A stretch of 43,223 bases of DNA from positions 1-43,223 of IMG/VR virus record IMGVR_UViG_3300020459_000022. One strand, 5' to 3'. The DNA is from a virus. This document shows, in pieces, positions 1 to 6,751 of this stretch. The stretch's first letter is position 1. Each line of letters starts with the position of its first letter. The position numbers and the translations under genes were made by a program. The notes under the pieces are model-generated. The model was not told the DNA's origin, made no database searches, and saw only the letters and a program-made list of their open reading frames with translations.

Positions 1-1052
1 TCCTATCTGGATGGTCTGAGTTCTGTGACTGGGTAACATCAACAAACAACAGAATCTATGTTGGTTGGTTCGGTGTTCTTATGATCCCATGTCTATTAGC
101 AGCAACAACATGCTTTATCATAGCATTCATCGCTGCACCTCCTGTCGATATCGATGGGATCCGTGAACCTGTAGCAGGTTCATTCATGTATGGTAACAAC
201 ATCATCTCTGGTGCTGTAGTTCCATCTTCAAACGCAATTGGTTTACACTTCTACCCTATATGGGAAGCAGCAACCATTGACGAATGGCTTTATAACGGTG
301 GTCCTTACCAACTCGTTATCTTCCACTTCCTAATCGGAATCTCTGCTTACATGGGCAGACAGTGGGAACTATCATATCGTTTAGGTATGAGACCTTGGAT
401 CTGTGTAGCATATTCTGCTCCAGTATCTGCTGCATTTGCAGTCTTCTTAGTATATCCTTTTGGTCAGGGTTCATTCTCTGATGGTATGCCTCTCGGTATA
501 TCTGGTACGTTCAACTTCATGTTCGTATTCCAAGCAGAACATAATATCCTTATGCATCCTTTCCACATGGCAGGAGTAGCAGGTATGTTCGGTGGAGCAC
601 TCTTTAGTGCTATGCATGGTTCACTTGTAACATCTTCTCTAATCAGAGAAACAACTGGGTTAGATTCTCAGAACTATGGTTACAAGTTCGGTCAAGAAGA
701 AGAAACATATAATATCGTTGCAGCACACGGTTATTTCGGAAGACTTATTTTCCAATATGCATCTTTCAATAACTCAAGAAGTTTACACTTCTTCCTTGCA
801 TCATTCCCAGTTGTATGTGTATGGTTGACCTCTATGGGTATCTGTACAATGGCATTCAACTTGAATGGATTCAACTTCAACCAGTCTGTCGTAGACGCAT
901 CTGGTAAGGTTGTACCTACTTGGGGTGACGTTCTAAACAGAGCAAACCTTGGTATGGAAGTAATGCACGAGCGTAATGCTCACAACTTCCCACTTGACCT
1001 AGCATCTGCTGGTTCATCTGAAGTTGCACTCGTTGCTCCTAGCATAGGTTGA
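1..1052 (+). CDS. psbA: Photosystem II reaction centre protein D1 (5'-truncated by window edge)
   Basis: D1 core subunit of photosystem II, made by the phage to replace photodamaged host D1 in the thylakoid during infection. The frame is open from base 3 and reads directly into the known D1 N-terminus ([11 protein letters not shown]), so only about 10 codons are missing upstream; the internal ATG at 81 is not the start. Ligands are intact by standard D1 numbering: His92, Tyr161, Asp170, Glu189/His190, His198, His215, Ser264, Glu333, Asp342. Residue 130 is Gln, the form associated with low-light D1 variants. The mature end is Ala344, followed by a 15-residue C-terminal extension normally removed by host CtpA. 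No intron is present in the visible part. The stop codon overlaps the -35 box of the purC promoter. Confidence 0.98.
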   Translation, partial: LSGWSEFCDWVTSTNNRIYVGWFGVLMIPCLLAATTCFIIAFIAAPPVDIDGIREPVAGSFMYGNNIISGAVVPSSNAIGLHFYPIWEAATIDEWLYNGGPYQLVIFHFLIGISAYMGRQWELSYRLGMRPWICVAYSAPVSAAFAVFLVYPFGQGSFSDGMPLGISGTFNFMFVFQAEHNILMHPFHMAGVAGMFGGALFSAMHGSLVTSSLIRETTGLDSQNYGYKFGQEEETYNIVAAHGYFGRLIFQYASFNNSRSLHFFLASFPVVCVWLTSMGICTMAFNLNGFNFNQSVVDASGKVVPTWGDVLNRANLGMEVMHERNAHNFPLDLASAGSSEVALVAPSIG

Positions 1053-1077
1053 TCTTTACAGAACAATCTGTTATAAT
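1049..1077 (+). promoter_or_regulatory. Sigma-70-like promoter for purC
   Basis: TTGATC at 1049-1054, 17-base spacer, perfect TATAAT at 1072-1077. The -35 overlaps the psbA stop codon. A start near 1084 would lie inside the left arm of the psbA terminator hairpin, giving an mRNA leader of about 21 bases without the complete hairpin. Confidence 0.65.
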
Positions 1078-1079
1078 AA

Positions 1080-1104
1080 GAGGGTCTCACGACCCTCTTT
1101 TTTT
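1080..1104 (+). terminator. Rho-independent terminator of psbA
   Basis: Seven-base arms GAGGGTC (1080-1086) and GACCCTC (1091-1097), TCAC loop, then seven T. The purC ATG follows directly after the last T. Confidence 0.9.
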
Positions 1105-1833
1105 ATGCCAAATGAAATAGCATCACCATTGTATCAAGGTAAAGTGAAAGCTTTATATGAAACAGGTGATCCAGATGAACTCTTGATGATCTTTGAAGAC
1201 AAAGTTACTGCTGGTAACGGTGAGAAAGAAGATTACCCTCAAGGTAAAGGTGCTCTCTGCTGTGATATATCTACGTTTCTATTCAGGAACATGGAACACA
1301 ATGAGATCAGGACTCACTTCATACGTTCACCAGGTCACGGTGCTATGGTAGTAAAGAACCTTGACATGATACCTATAGAAGTTATCTGTAGGAACATTGC
1401 TGCTGGTTCTATACTAAAGCATACTGGGGTTGAAGAGGGTACGAAGATAGAACCTCCTGCTATTGAACCTCATCTAAAAGATGATAGTCTCAATGATCCC
1501 TTACTTACATGGGATAGGGTGCGTATGATGGGCATCAATGCTCAACCAATAGTACGTAACACAATTATAATCAATAAGATACTGACAGAAATCTTCTCTC
1601 GGTGTGGTATTGATCTTGTAGATTTCAAATTAGAGTTCGGACTCGATGCTGATAAGAATGTATACTTGGCAGATGAATTATCACCTGACAATATGCGACT
1701 ATGGCAGAAGGGAAGTAAGGAGAACTATGATAAGGATTTATTTAGGAAAGGTAATGGAGACATTATGGAAGGTTATAAATATATTTTGAAATCACTTAGC
1801 CAACTTCAAACAAGCAATGAACCAACCGACTGA
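1105..1833 (+). CDS. purC: Phosphoribosylaminoimidazole-succinocarboxamide synthase (SAICAR synthetase)
   Basis: Joins aspartate to CAIR with ATP, a step of purine synthesis; common in T4-like cyanophages, presumably to raise nucleotide supply. The 242-residue length is normal. Visible family features are the N-terminal YQGKVKALYE strand-turn, the Ala-Gly-Asn substrate loop (VTAGNGEKE), EVICRNIAAGS in the centre and the acidic LADELSPDNMRLW near residue 195. The ATG comes immediately after the psbA terminator T-run and has no Shine-Dalgarno sequence, so initiation must rely on a short leader. The last 17 bases overlap the next small gene. Confidence 0.96.
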   Translation: MPNEIASPLYQGKVKALYETGDPDELLMIFEDKVTAGNGEKEDYPQGKGALCCDISTFLFRNMEHNEIRTHFIRSPGHGAMVVKNLDMIPIEVICRNIAAGSILKHTGVEEGTKIEPPAIEPHLKDDSLNDPLLTWDRVRMMGINAQPIVRNTIIINKILTEIFSRCGIDLVDFKLEFGLDADKNVYLADELSPDNMRLWQKGSKENYDKDLFRKGNGDIMEGYKYILKSLSQLQTSNEPTD

Positions 1834-1963
1834 TTTATATGAAGACATGGCTACACTAAACTCCTTGTATGAGGAACTATGTTGGAGTCATGATGGAGAG
1901 ATCCAGTTCCACGCAGACTATGAGAATGATAGGATAATCATTACTCTCAAGAAAGATAAATAG
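1817..1963 (+). CDS. Small acidic protein of unknown function (48 aa)
   Basis: An open frame of 48 codons (starts MNQPTDLYEDMATL, ends TLKKDK) begins inside the end of purC and stops just before the next gene. Composition is acidic with a regular hydrophobic pattern, as in a short alpha/beta protein. Position, tight overlap and lack of another gene in this gap support it. Function unknown. Confidence 0.6.
   Translation: MNQPTDLYEDMATLNSLYEELCWSHDGEIQFHADYENDRIIITLKKDK
1955..1962 (+). promoter_or_regulatory. Late-promoter-like box (GATAAATA)
   Basis: One base off the T4 late consensus TATAAATA, 23 bases ahead of the ATG at 1985, the gene for a putative packaged capsid protein. Confidence 0.45.
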
Positions 1964-1984
1964 TTTTGGGTTTGTATTAGATAA

Positions 1985-2521
1985 ATGAAAACGTTTAGTC
2001 AATTTATAAGTGAAGCATTAGACATCCGAGAGGGTGGTATAAATCGTATTGCACAACACTCTAAGAGTCGCAACACTGCTGTACTTACTGCTAACCGTGG
2101 TGATAAGTCTAACAAAGAAAACAAGAAAGCAAACAAAGACCTAGGGAAGAAGGTTCGTAGCATGGGATACGGATATAAGAAAGTCAAAGGAGAATATCCT
2201 GAGAAGGATGAGAAGACAGGTGAAAAGAAGACAGTAAAGGAACCTTCCATAGTAGTCAATGCACCCAAAAAGAAATTCAAAAAGTTCAAGAAGCAGATGA
2301 AGCGACTTGGTAAAGAACATAACCAAGATGCAGTCATCACTAAGAAGGGTAAGGGTGATGCAACTCTAAATCCTACCACTAAGAGAGGACGTAGCACTCC
2401 AACAGGACCTTCAAGGAAGGGAACCAAGTTGGGTCAGGTGAACAAAGATAAGAAAGGTGAATACGGACAAACAAGAGTCAAGTCACGTACATATACATAT
2501 GAGGAACATGAACGCACGTAA
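1985..2521 (+). CDS. Lysine-rich putative internal capsid protein with capsid-targeting-like N-terminus
   Basis: The 178-residue product is strongly basic throughout. Its N-terminus MKTFSQFISEA closely matches the capsid targeting sequence of T4 internal proteins (IPIII begins MKTYQEFIAEA), with an I-S-E/A site of the type cut by the prohead protease gp21. This suggests a protein packaged with DNA in the head. A C-terminal stretch (RLGKEHNQDAV..., about residues 110-125) recalls a small-domain family seen in phages and bacteria that I cannot name with certainty. It is preceded by a late-type promoter box, which fits a virion protein. The capsid role is inference from the leader. Confidence 0.6.
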   Translation: MKTFSQFISEALDIREGGINRIAQHSKSRNTAVLTANRGDKSNKENKKANKDLGKKVRSMGYGYKKVKGEYPEKDEKTGEKKTVKEPSIVVNAPKKKFKKFKKQMKRLGKEHNQDAVITKKGKGDATLNPTTKRGRSTPTGPSRKGTKLGQVNKDKKGEYGQTRVKSRTYTYEEHERT

Positions 2522-2684
2522 AAAGAAAGCAGCACTAAACGCTAAGAAGAAAGCACTCAAAGAAGACAAGTATGTGAGTGAGGTAAAACCTTGGGATTCT
2601 GATTGGAAACCAAGTAACCTATCACAAGCTTGGATCAAAGATGCTTACATGAGAAAGCAGAAGAGGAATGAAAACAACAGGTGA
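2508..2684 (+). CDS. Small basic protein of unknown function
   Basis: About 58 residues, starting MNARKKKAALNAKKK, with tryptophans in the middle (KPWDSDWKPSNLSQAW). ATG 2508 was chosen because GAGGA lies just upstream; an in-frame ATG at 2499 or 2457 would add residues but deepen the overlap with the preceding gene, which it already overlaps by 14 bases. Overlaps the following gene by 17 bases. No family recognised. Confidence 0.55.
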   Translation: MNARKKKAALNAKKKALKEDKYVSEVKPWDSDWKPSNLSQAWIKDAYMRKQKRNENNR

Positions 2685-2850
2685 AGTCATGGGTAATCCA
2701 CTCTGGTTTACCCCAGTCATGATGTTAGCAGTTCTCTTATTGATAGAGGGTCTTCATACCTCTGCACATCTTCATCAAGAGATTGATGTGCATGGTATCT
2801 GTAGGCAGAACAAAGAGTTTATTGAGTCACTTGACGAAGAAGACTATTAG
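2668..2850 (+). CDS. Small membrane protein (60 aa)
   Basis: One clear transmembrane segment (PLWFTPVMMLAVLLLIEGL, about residues 11-29), followed by a His/acidic tail. AGAGGA lies directly before the ATG. The 3' end of this gene contains the -35 box of an internal promoter for the next gene. Function unknown; probably inner-membrane. Confidence 0.6.
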   Translation: MKTTGEVMGNPLWFTPVMMLAVLLLIEGLHTSAHLHQEIDVHGICRQNKEFIESLDEEDY

Positions 2851-2859
2851 CAGTATAAT
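2831..2859 (+). promoter_or_regulatory. Sigma-70-like promoter inside gene end
   Basis: TTGACG at 2831-2836, 17-base spacer, perfect TATAAT at 2854-2859. Predicted start near 2866, giving a leader of about 16 bases to the GTG at 2882. The -35 sits in the last codons of the preceding membrane-protein gene. Confidence 0.7.
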
Positions 2860-2881
2860 ATGTACCAAAGCAATACAGGAA

Positions 2882-3442
2882 GTGAAAAGAACACTAGCAG
2901 TACTAACTGCTCTGATGCTGTTACCTACAACGGTAATGGCATCTTCTATTAGACCAGGATCCAGAGTTACACACAAGTCATTGAATAGTTCTCCATCATC
3001 TAAATATGACGGAGCATTATGCAAGAAAGAAGATAGGTTCATAGAGAAATGTGACATCATTATAGATGACACAGGAGTCAGAGGACCAGAGGGACACATC
3101 ACTAGTGTAGTTAGATGGAGTTCTAAAGAGGATGCACCCAGTGCAGGAGGAGCAGTTGCTGGAGCAGCAGGAGGTGCAATTGTAGGTGGTGCTGCTGGTA
3201 TAGGTACTTGCTTTCTTGTAGGTCCACTTTGCCTCATCACAGCACCTGCAATTATGGGTGGTGGTATGGGAACAGGAGCAGAGTGGGGTGCAAAGAGTGG
3301 TGCTAGAACATTTACTATAGTAGGTGATGATGCACAAGGAGAACGTATCATACAGTTCTTCAAGGTCAAGAGATCAGGAGTAGAGAAAACAGAAGAACAA
3401 TTATTACTAACAACTAAACTAGCAGAGGGAGAAATAAGATGA
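2882..3442 (+). CDS. Exported glycine-zipper protein
   Basis: Starting at GTG 2882 gives 186 residues with a typical signal peptide (MKRTLAVLTALMLLPTTVMA, cleavage after VMA). The upstream in-frame ATG at 2783 would bury this signal and overlap the previous gene by 68 bases, and a strong promoter lies just before 2882, so GTG is preferred. Residues about 85-145 are rich in small residues with GxxxG-type spacing (AGAAGGAIVGG, MGGGMGTGAEWG), as in glycine-zipper membrane or envelope proteins. It contains four or more Cys. Likely exported to the host periplasm; role unknown. Stop overlaps the next start (ATGA). Confidence 0.65.
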   Translation: MKRTLAVLTALMLLPTTVMASSIRPGSRVTHKSLNSSPSSKYDGALCKKEDRFIEKCDIIIDDTGVRGPEGHITSVVRWSSKEDAPSAGGAVAGAAGGAIVGGAAGIGTCFLVGPLCLITAPAIMGGGMGTGAEWGAKSGARTFTIVGDDAQGERIIQFFKVKRSGVEKTEEQLLLTTKLAEGEIR

Positions 3443-3744
3443 TTTTTTTATCAAGACCGTCAGTATATAATTTACCTGGCACATGGGAGAAGCAACCTGA
3501 TGCGATCATTCCCCATCTAAATCTAACACCAGAACAAGGATTCATTTTATTCTTTGGTCTACTCCTATTATCTTTGGTCATCTACGGTGTCTATATGACC
3601 TTTGGAGCAGGTAAAAAGGATCTAAGGGATGCTATTGATGAACATGCAAAGATGCATGAACTGGGCATCGCACACGGTCATGGTGGCAACAAGGAAGCGT
3701 ATGAAATGTCTGGTAAACTCAGGCATGATCATGACGAGGTTTGA
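3439..3744 (+). CDS. psbN: PsbN-like photosystem II assembly protein with extensions
   Basis: A single transmembrane helix (about residues 34-55) is followed by YMTFGAGKKDLRDAIDEHA, which matches the C-terminal signature of PsbN (YxxFGPPSxxLRDPFDEHED). PsbN is a thylakoid stromal-side protein needed for photosystem II assembly and repair. Usual PsbN is about 43-46 residues; this one is 101, with about 30 extra residues in front of the helix and a His-rich tail (HGHGGN). A strong GAGGGAG ribosome site lies 8 bases before the ATG. It shares the window with psbA, consistent with a photosystem role. The assignment rests on this motif alone. Confidence 0.6.
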   Translation: MIFLSRPSVYNLPGTWEKQPDAIIPHLNLTPEQGFILFFGLLLLSLVIYGVYMTFGAGKKDLRDAIDEHAKMHELGIAHGHGGNKEAYEMSGKLRHDHDEV

Positions 3745-3768
3745 CACCAAATAAATTTATGCTATAAT
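3741..3768 (+). promoter_or_regulatory. Sigma-70 consensus promoter interleaved with terminator
   Basis: TTGACA at 3741-3746, 16-base spacer, TATAAT at 3763-3768. The -35 overlaps the stop codon of the PsbN-like gene. The predicted start near 3775 is inside the left arm of the terminator hairpin. Confidence 0.7.
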
Positions 3769-3770
3769 TC

Positions 3771-3796
3771 GAGGGTCGCAAAGACCCTTTTTCTTT
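3771..3796 (+). terminator. Rho-independent terminator of the 2.9-3.7 kb operon
   Basis: AGGGTC (3772-3777) pairs with GACCCT (3783-3788), GCAAA loop, followed by a T-rich run that ends at the next ATG (3797). Confidence 0.85.
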
Positions 3797-4477
3797 ATGT
3801 CTTTTACACAGAAAATATTTACACCAGAACAATGTGATGCTATCTATGATGCATCACAGAAACTTCCTGTCAAGGAAGATGAACTCAAAAGATTCTCCTA
3901 CATGGGACAATCTGATAAGGATGATCCTTCACAACAAGAGTTAGCAAAGAACTTTTACAATCTATTCTATGGATTCCTTCAGGACTCTAGTGCATATGTA
4001 AATGGATGTGCTCCAGCACAGACATCTATTCCTATCATATCTACTTCAACACCTAAGTTAGGTAAGGAGTGGCAGTATCATAGGGATGACTTTGAAGACA
4101 AGCAGATGAAGAGAGAGTGGACTGTTATACTTTCTCTATCTGATCCAGATGATTATGAAGGTGGTGAAGTTGTCATGCTAGGTAATGGTAGCGAGTCTAT
4201 ATTGAAGATGCCTAAAGGTTGGATGGCAATCTGTCCTGCTGAGAATTATGTAAAGTATAATGAGGTCACTGGTGGGCAGAGAAGACTTGCTCGTTGGTGT
4301 ATCATTAGTGGTATCAAAGACAAACAGCACTTTGAAATCAACATGAGATATCAACAGTTGTATGATGCATTCCAAGAGAACCTTTCGGAGCAAGCAGATG
4401 AATTATTCAAACTTGCAAACAACATGCTTCTAAATGTTTTCTTAGATAAAACAGAAACCTATTCAGATGATAAATAA
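3797..4477 (+). CDS. 2-oxoglutarate/Fe(II) oxygenase-fold protein lacking the distal His
   Basis: The 226-residue product has the prolyl-4-hydroxylase-like double-stranded beta-helix pattern: His95-x-Asp97 (QYHRDDF), WTVILSLSDPDDYEGGEV (about 108-125), and a C-terminal GGQRRLARW with Arg162 where 2-oxoglutarate is usually held. Aligned without gaps to the common form (FPSxxLHRVTPVTxGxR), the distal iron ligand His is Val152. So the fold is present, but the iron site looks incomplete; it may be a scaffold, use a different ligand, or be inactive. Start: ATG directly after the terminator T-run, with no ribosome site. Such proteins are common in cyanophages. Confidence 0.8.
   Translation: MSFTQKIFTPEQCDAIYDASQKLPVKEDELKRFSYMGQSDKDDPSQQELAKNFYNLFYGFLQDSSAYVNGCAPAQTSIPIISTSTPKLGKEWQYHRDDFEDKQMKREWTVILSLSDPDDYEGGEVVMLGNGSESILKMPKGWMAICPAENYVKYNEVTGGQRRLARWCIISGIKDKQHFEINMRYQQLYDAFQENLSEQADELFKLANNMLLNVFLDKTETYSDDK
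4469..4476 (+). promoter_or_regulatory. Late-promoter-like box (GATAAATA)
   Basis: One mismatch to TATAAATA; overlaps the stop codon of the oxygenase-like gene, 15-21 bases ahead of the glutaredoxin start. Confidence 0.35.
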
Positions 4478-4490
4478 ATCTTTAGGATAG

Positions 4491-4736
4491 TTGCCAGTGC
4501 TAAATTTTACGGTGTATAGCAAAGAAGGATGCCCTTATTGCGACAAGGTAGTTGAGTTATTTGCTATGAAGGGTTTCAGTTTTGTTGAATATAAATTAGA
4601 ACAAGACTTCGACAAAGCAGGATTTGAAGGTCAGTTTGGTAAAGAAAGTAAGTTCCCACAAGTTACCTTGAATGGTGAAAACTTGGGAGGTTGCACAGAT
4701 ACAATAACCTATCTAAGAGAACACAAATTAGTTTAG
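4491..4736 (+). CDS. Glutaredoxin
   Basis: Thiol-disulfide oxidoreductase, likely electron donor for ribonucleotide reductase as with T4 NrdC. The 81-residue protein has the active site CPYC (Cys14, Cys17), the cis-proline FPQVTLNGE and the GGCTD glutathione-binding turn. There is no ATG: the choices are TTG 4491 (3 bases after AGGA) or GTG 4497 (9 bases after AGGA), the latter giving a protein two residues shorter. Spacing slightly favours GTG. Confidence 0.93.
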   Translation: MPVLNFTVYSKEGCPYCDKVVELFAMKGFSFVEYKLEQDFDKAGFEGQFGKESKFPQVTLNGENLGGCTDTITYLREHKLV

Positions 4737-4741
4737 AAACA

Positions 4742-5116
4742 ATGTATGTAGATGATGTCCTTGAATTAGTAGAGAAGGCTGTTGATGAAGTCTTCAAACG
4801 TGATGTATACTTACTAAAGATGTATGACGTTTTGAAGAACAACAAGTCAACCCAAAAAGAAGCAAAGATTTATCTTACTTCCTCTACTTACGAAAATTTA
4901 CGTCTAACAACAGATGATCTTGATCATTATCTGTCATTAGGTAAGAAAGATAAAACATATGGTGAAGCATATGGTTACTTATCTAAACCACAGGCGAGAA
5001 AGATCAGAGACTATCTAAAACAAATCGTGATTGATACGGAGCATTATATTGATGACAGAAAACCAGGCAGAAAAAAAGGATCCAAAAATAAAGCAAGAAA
5101 TACTCGCAATAAATAA
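4742..5116 (+). CDS. Helical protein with basic AT-hook-like tail, unknown function
   Basis: 124 residues from ATG 4742, largely helical and charged, ending in a basic tail RKPGRKKGSKNK that resembles AT-hook or other DNA-contacting tails. No catalytic motif. It begins 6 bases after the glutaredoxin stop, so the two are probably co-transcribed. Function unknown; nucleic-acid binding is inference from the tail. Confidence 0.65.
   Translation: MYVDDVLELVEKAVDEVFKRDVYLLKMYDVLKNNKSTQKEAKIYLTSSTYENLRLTTDDLDHYLSLGKKDKTYGEAYGYLSKPQARKIRDYLKQIVIDTEHYIDDRKPGRKKGSKNKARNTRNK
5108..5115 (+). promoter_or_regulatory. Late-promoter-like box (AATAAATA)
   Basis: One mismatch to TATAAATA, 15 bases ahead of ATG 5130. 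It overlaps the previous stop codon. Confidence 0.3.
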
Positions 5117-5129
5117 AGGTGTAGAGATA

Positions 5130-5237
5130 ATGCTACCTAGGAGGAAGGTTCCCAAAGTATATTTGTTCAACAAAACTTTGAAGGTTACACTTTTTTCTAA
5201 GACGTTTACCTTCACTATTCACATAGAAGAGGAGTAA
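5130..5237 (+). CDS. Very small basic beta-rich protein (35 aa)
   Basis: ATG 5130 gives MLPRRKVPKVYLFN followed by alternating hydrophobic/polar residues and an IEEE end. The frame is open further upstream to 5031, but that would overlap the preceding gene by 86 bases. The tail encodes GAAGAGGAG, which serves as ribosome site for the next gene. May be a real small gene or just a leader. Confidence 0.4.
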   Translation: MLPRRKVPKVYLFNKTLKVTLFSKTFTFTIHIEEE

Positions 5238-5242
5238 TCTAA

Positions 5243-5488
5243 ATGGAATTATCCAATGAATTAGTACCGACAATACTAGTTTTTTCCGTCCTAATATGTT
5301 TAGGTGGACTTTTACTCGGTTTTATGTTAGGATGGGTATCACATAGTTATTACGATACACATACTACCGTAGCTGCATCGAAACAGCTAACACACCCAGA
5401 ATTTTATGATGAGGAAGGCAACATGCTTGCTAACCAATTACTCACAGTAAGATTTGAAGGTGACAATGAATTTTATGAAGACGATTAA
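5243..5488 (+). CDS. Small membrane protein (81 aa)
   Basis: N-terminal transmembrane helix (about residues 9-33, rich in Leu/Gly), then a polar tail HPEFYDEEGNMLANQLLTVRF ending in acidic residues. A strong AGAGGAG lies 9 bases before the ATG. I recall similar proteins in other T4-like cyanophages, function unknown. Likely inner or thylakoid membrane with a cytoplasmic tail. Confidence 0.75.
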   Translation: MELSNELVPTILVFSVLICLGGLLLGFMLGWVSHSYYDTHTTVAASKQLTHPEFYDEEGNMLANQLLTVRFEGDNEFYEDD

Positions 5489-5493
5489 TCATC

Positions 5494-6021
5494 ATGCCAA
5501 CTGCAACTAAATCATCAAGAAAAGATCTACCTTTACCTGAGTTGTTACTCAGTGAGGTCTTGCAAAAAGTATCTAACGCAAAGACTAAAGTAGAAAAGAT
5601 AAAACTACTTCAGAAGTTCAATAGTCAAGCACTTAGAACATGTTTGATATGGAATTTTGATGAAAGTATTTACAGCAATGTTCCAGAAGGAGAAGTACCT
5701 TACACTCCTAATGACGCACCTTTAGGTACAGATCACACTCGTTTATGGAGTGAGTACAAAGGTCTATATCGTTTCGTGAAGGGTGGTGCTGATAAACTAA
5801 CCAGAACACGTAGAGAGAATTTATTCATTCAACTCTTAGAAAATCTACATCCAGATGAAGCAGAGATAGTTGCTCTCATAAAGGATGGTGGTTTGCAGTC
5901 TAAATATAGAGTAACAAGGGCTGTAGTAGAAGAAGCCTTCCCTGAGATTACTTGGGGTAAAAGAGATGAGTATCCACGAGCACAACAACCAATACCGCAA
6001 AATGTCAGACGCAACGCCTAA
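5494..6021 (+). CDS. DUF6433-type phage protein, copy 1
   Basis: 175 residues with the family pattern from memory: VSNAKTKVEKIKLLQKFNSQALR near the start, EVPYTPNDAP in the middle, and LFIQLLENLHPDEAEIV near residue 115. Conserved in many T4-like phages; function unknown. The next gene is a diverged copy of the same fold and overlaps its last 20 bases. Confidence 0.7.
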   Translation: MPTATKSSRKDLPLPELLLSEVLQKVSNAKTKVEKIKLLQKFNSQALRTCLIWNFDESIYSNVPEGEVPYTPNDAPLGTDHTRLWSEYKGLYRFVKGGADKLTRTRRENLFIQLLENLHPDEAEIVALIKDGGLQSKYRVTRAVVEEAFPEITWGKRDEYPRAQQPIPQNVRRNA

Positions 6022-6433
6022 TGTTTACGAGGTGCTGGAAACAGTATCTAAAGCAAAGACAAAAGCAACTAAAGCAAAACGATTAAAGGAAGGTGATAGC
6101 ACTGCACTTCGTACTGTCTTGCTTTTGAATTATCATGATGGGATAAACCTTATTCCATTTGATGCGGCTGACTATACAAAAACAGATTACCCTACTTCGT
6201 CTTTATACGAGGAGTATAAGAGACTTGGTAAGGTAACTGATGGTGGTGGTAAGTTAGATGGTACTGAAGAGCAGGTACGTCAGGAATACGTGAAGATACT
6301 TTCTTCTATACACCAGAAGGATGCAGAGGTTGTAGTGATGGCAGGACAAGGTAACTTAGACGATAAGTATAAGGTTGGACTACCTGCGGTGAAGTCTGCT
6401 TTTCCTGAACTAGATTTTGACACCGAAAATTGA
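6002..6433 (+). CDS. DUF6433-type phage protein, copy 2 (diverged paralogue)
   Basis: 143 residues from ATG 6002. It matches copy 1 along its length: VSKAKTKATKAKRLKEGDSTALR, LYEEYKRLGKVTDGGGKL, QEYVKILSSIHQKDAEVV, and a terminal YKVGLPAVKSAFPEL. The PYTPND segment of copy 1 is replaced by DYTKTDYP. An earlier in-frame ATG at 5966 would only lengthen the overlap. Arose by tandem duplication; function unknown. Confidence 0.65.
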   Translation: MSDATPNVYEVLETVSKAKTKATKAKRLKEGDSTALRTVLLLNYHDGINLIPFDAADYTKTDYPTSSLYEEYKRLGKVTDGGGKLDGTEEQVRQEYVKILSSIHQKDAEVVVMAGQGNLDDKYKVGLPAVKSAFPELDFDTEN

Positions 6434-6493
6434 CTTTTAGTTTCAAAAAAGGTCGGAAAAAATCTCCAGTAAAAAATTCACGTAGAGGATTTT

Positions 6494-6751
6494 ATGCCAT
6501 TACCAGAAATCCATTATGATGAGTGGTTCCATAAACCTCACCCCCATGACAGTATGCCAATAGCAACTGACCCAGAAAAAGAACAAATTGATACTATGCC
6601 TTCAGAATATCAGCCACCAGGCGTTGACGAAGAAATTGAAGAAGAAGAGGAAATACACGAAAAGATGTATAGGATTGCTACTGCGAAGTACAATCCTTTT
6701 GCAGTAGGAGGATCCGAACAGTTGGGTAAACCAAATAAAAAAAGAGCTTGA
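6494..6751 (+). CDS. Small acidic protein (85 aa), unknown function
   Basis: Starts MPLPEIHYDEWFHKP, has a Glu-rich stretch (EEIEEEEEIHEK, about residues 46-57) and a basic end. AGAGGA sits 4 bases before the ATG. The 60 bases before it hold no other gene. No family recognised. Confidence 0.6.
   Translation: MPLPEIHYDEWFHKPHPHDSMPIATDPEKEQIDTMPSEYQPPGVDEEIEEEEEIHEKMYRIATAKYNPFAVGGSEQLGKPNKKRA

Noticed and set aside
2827-3369. Minus-strand 180- and 106-codon frames
   Set aside because: They are antisense to the signal-peptide protein, with Ser/Pro/Ala or Cys/Thr low-complexity typical of shadows.
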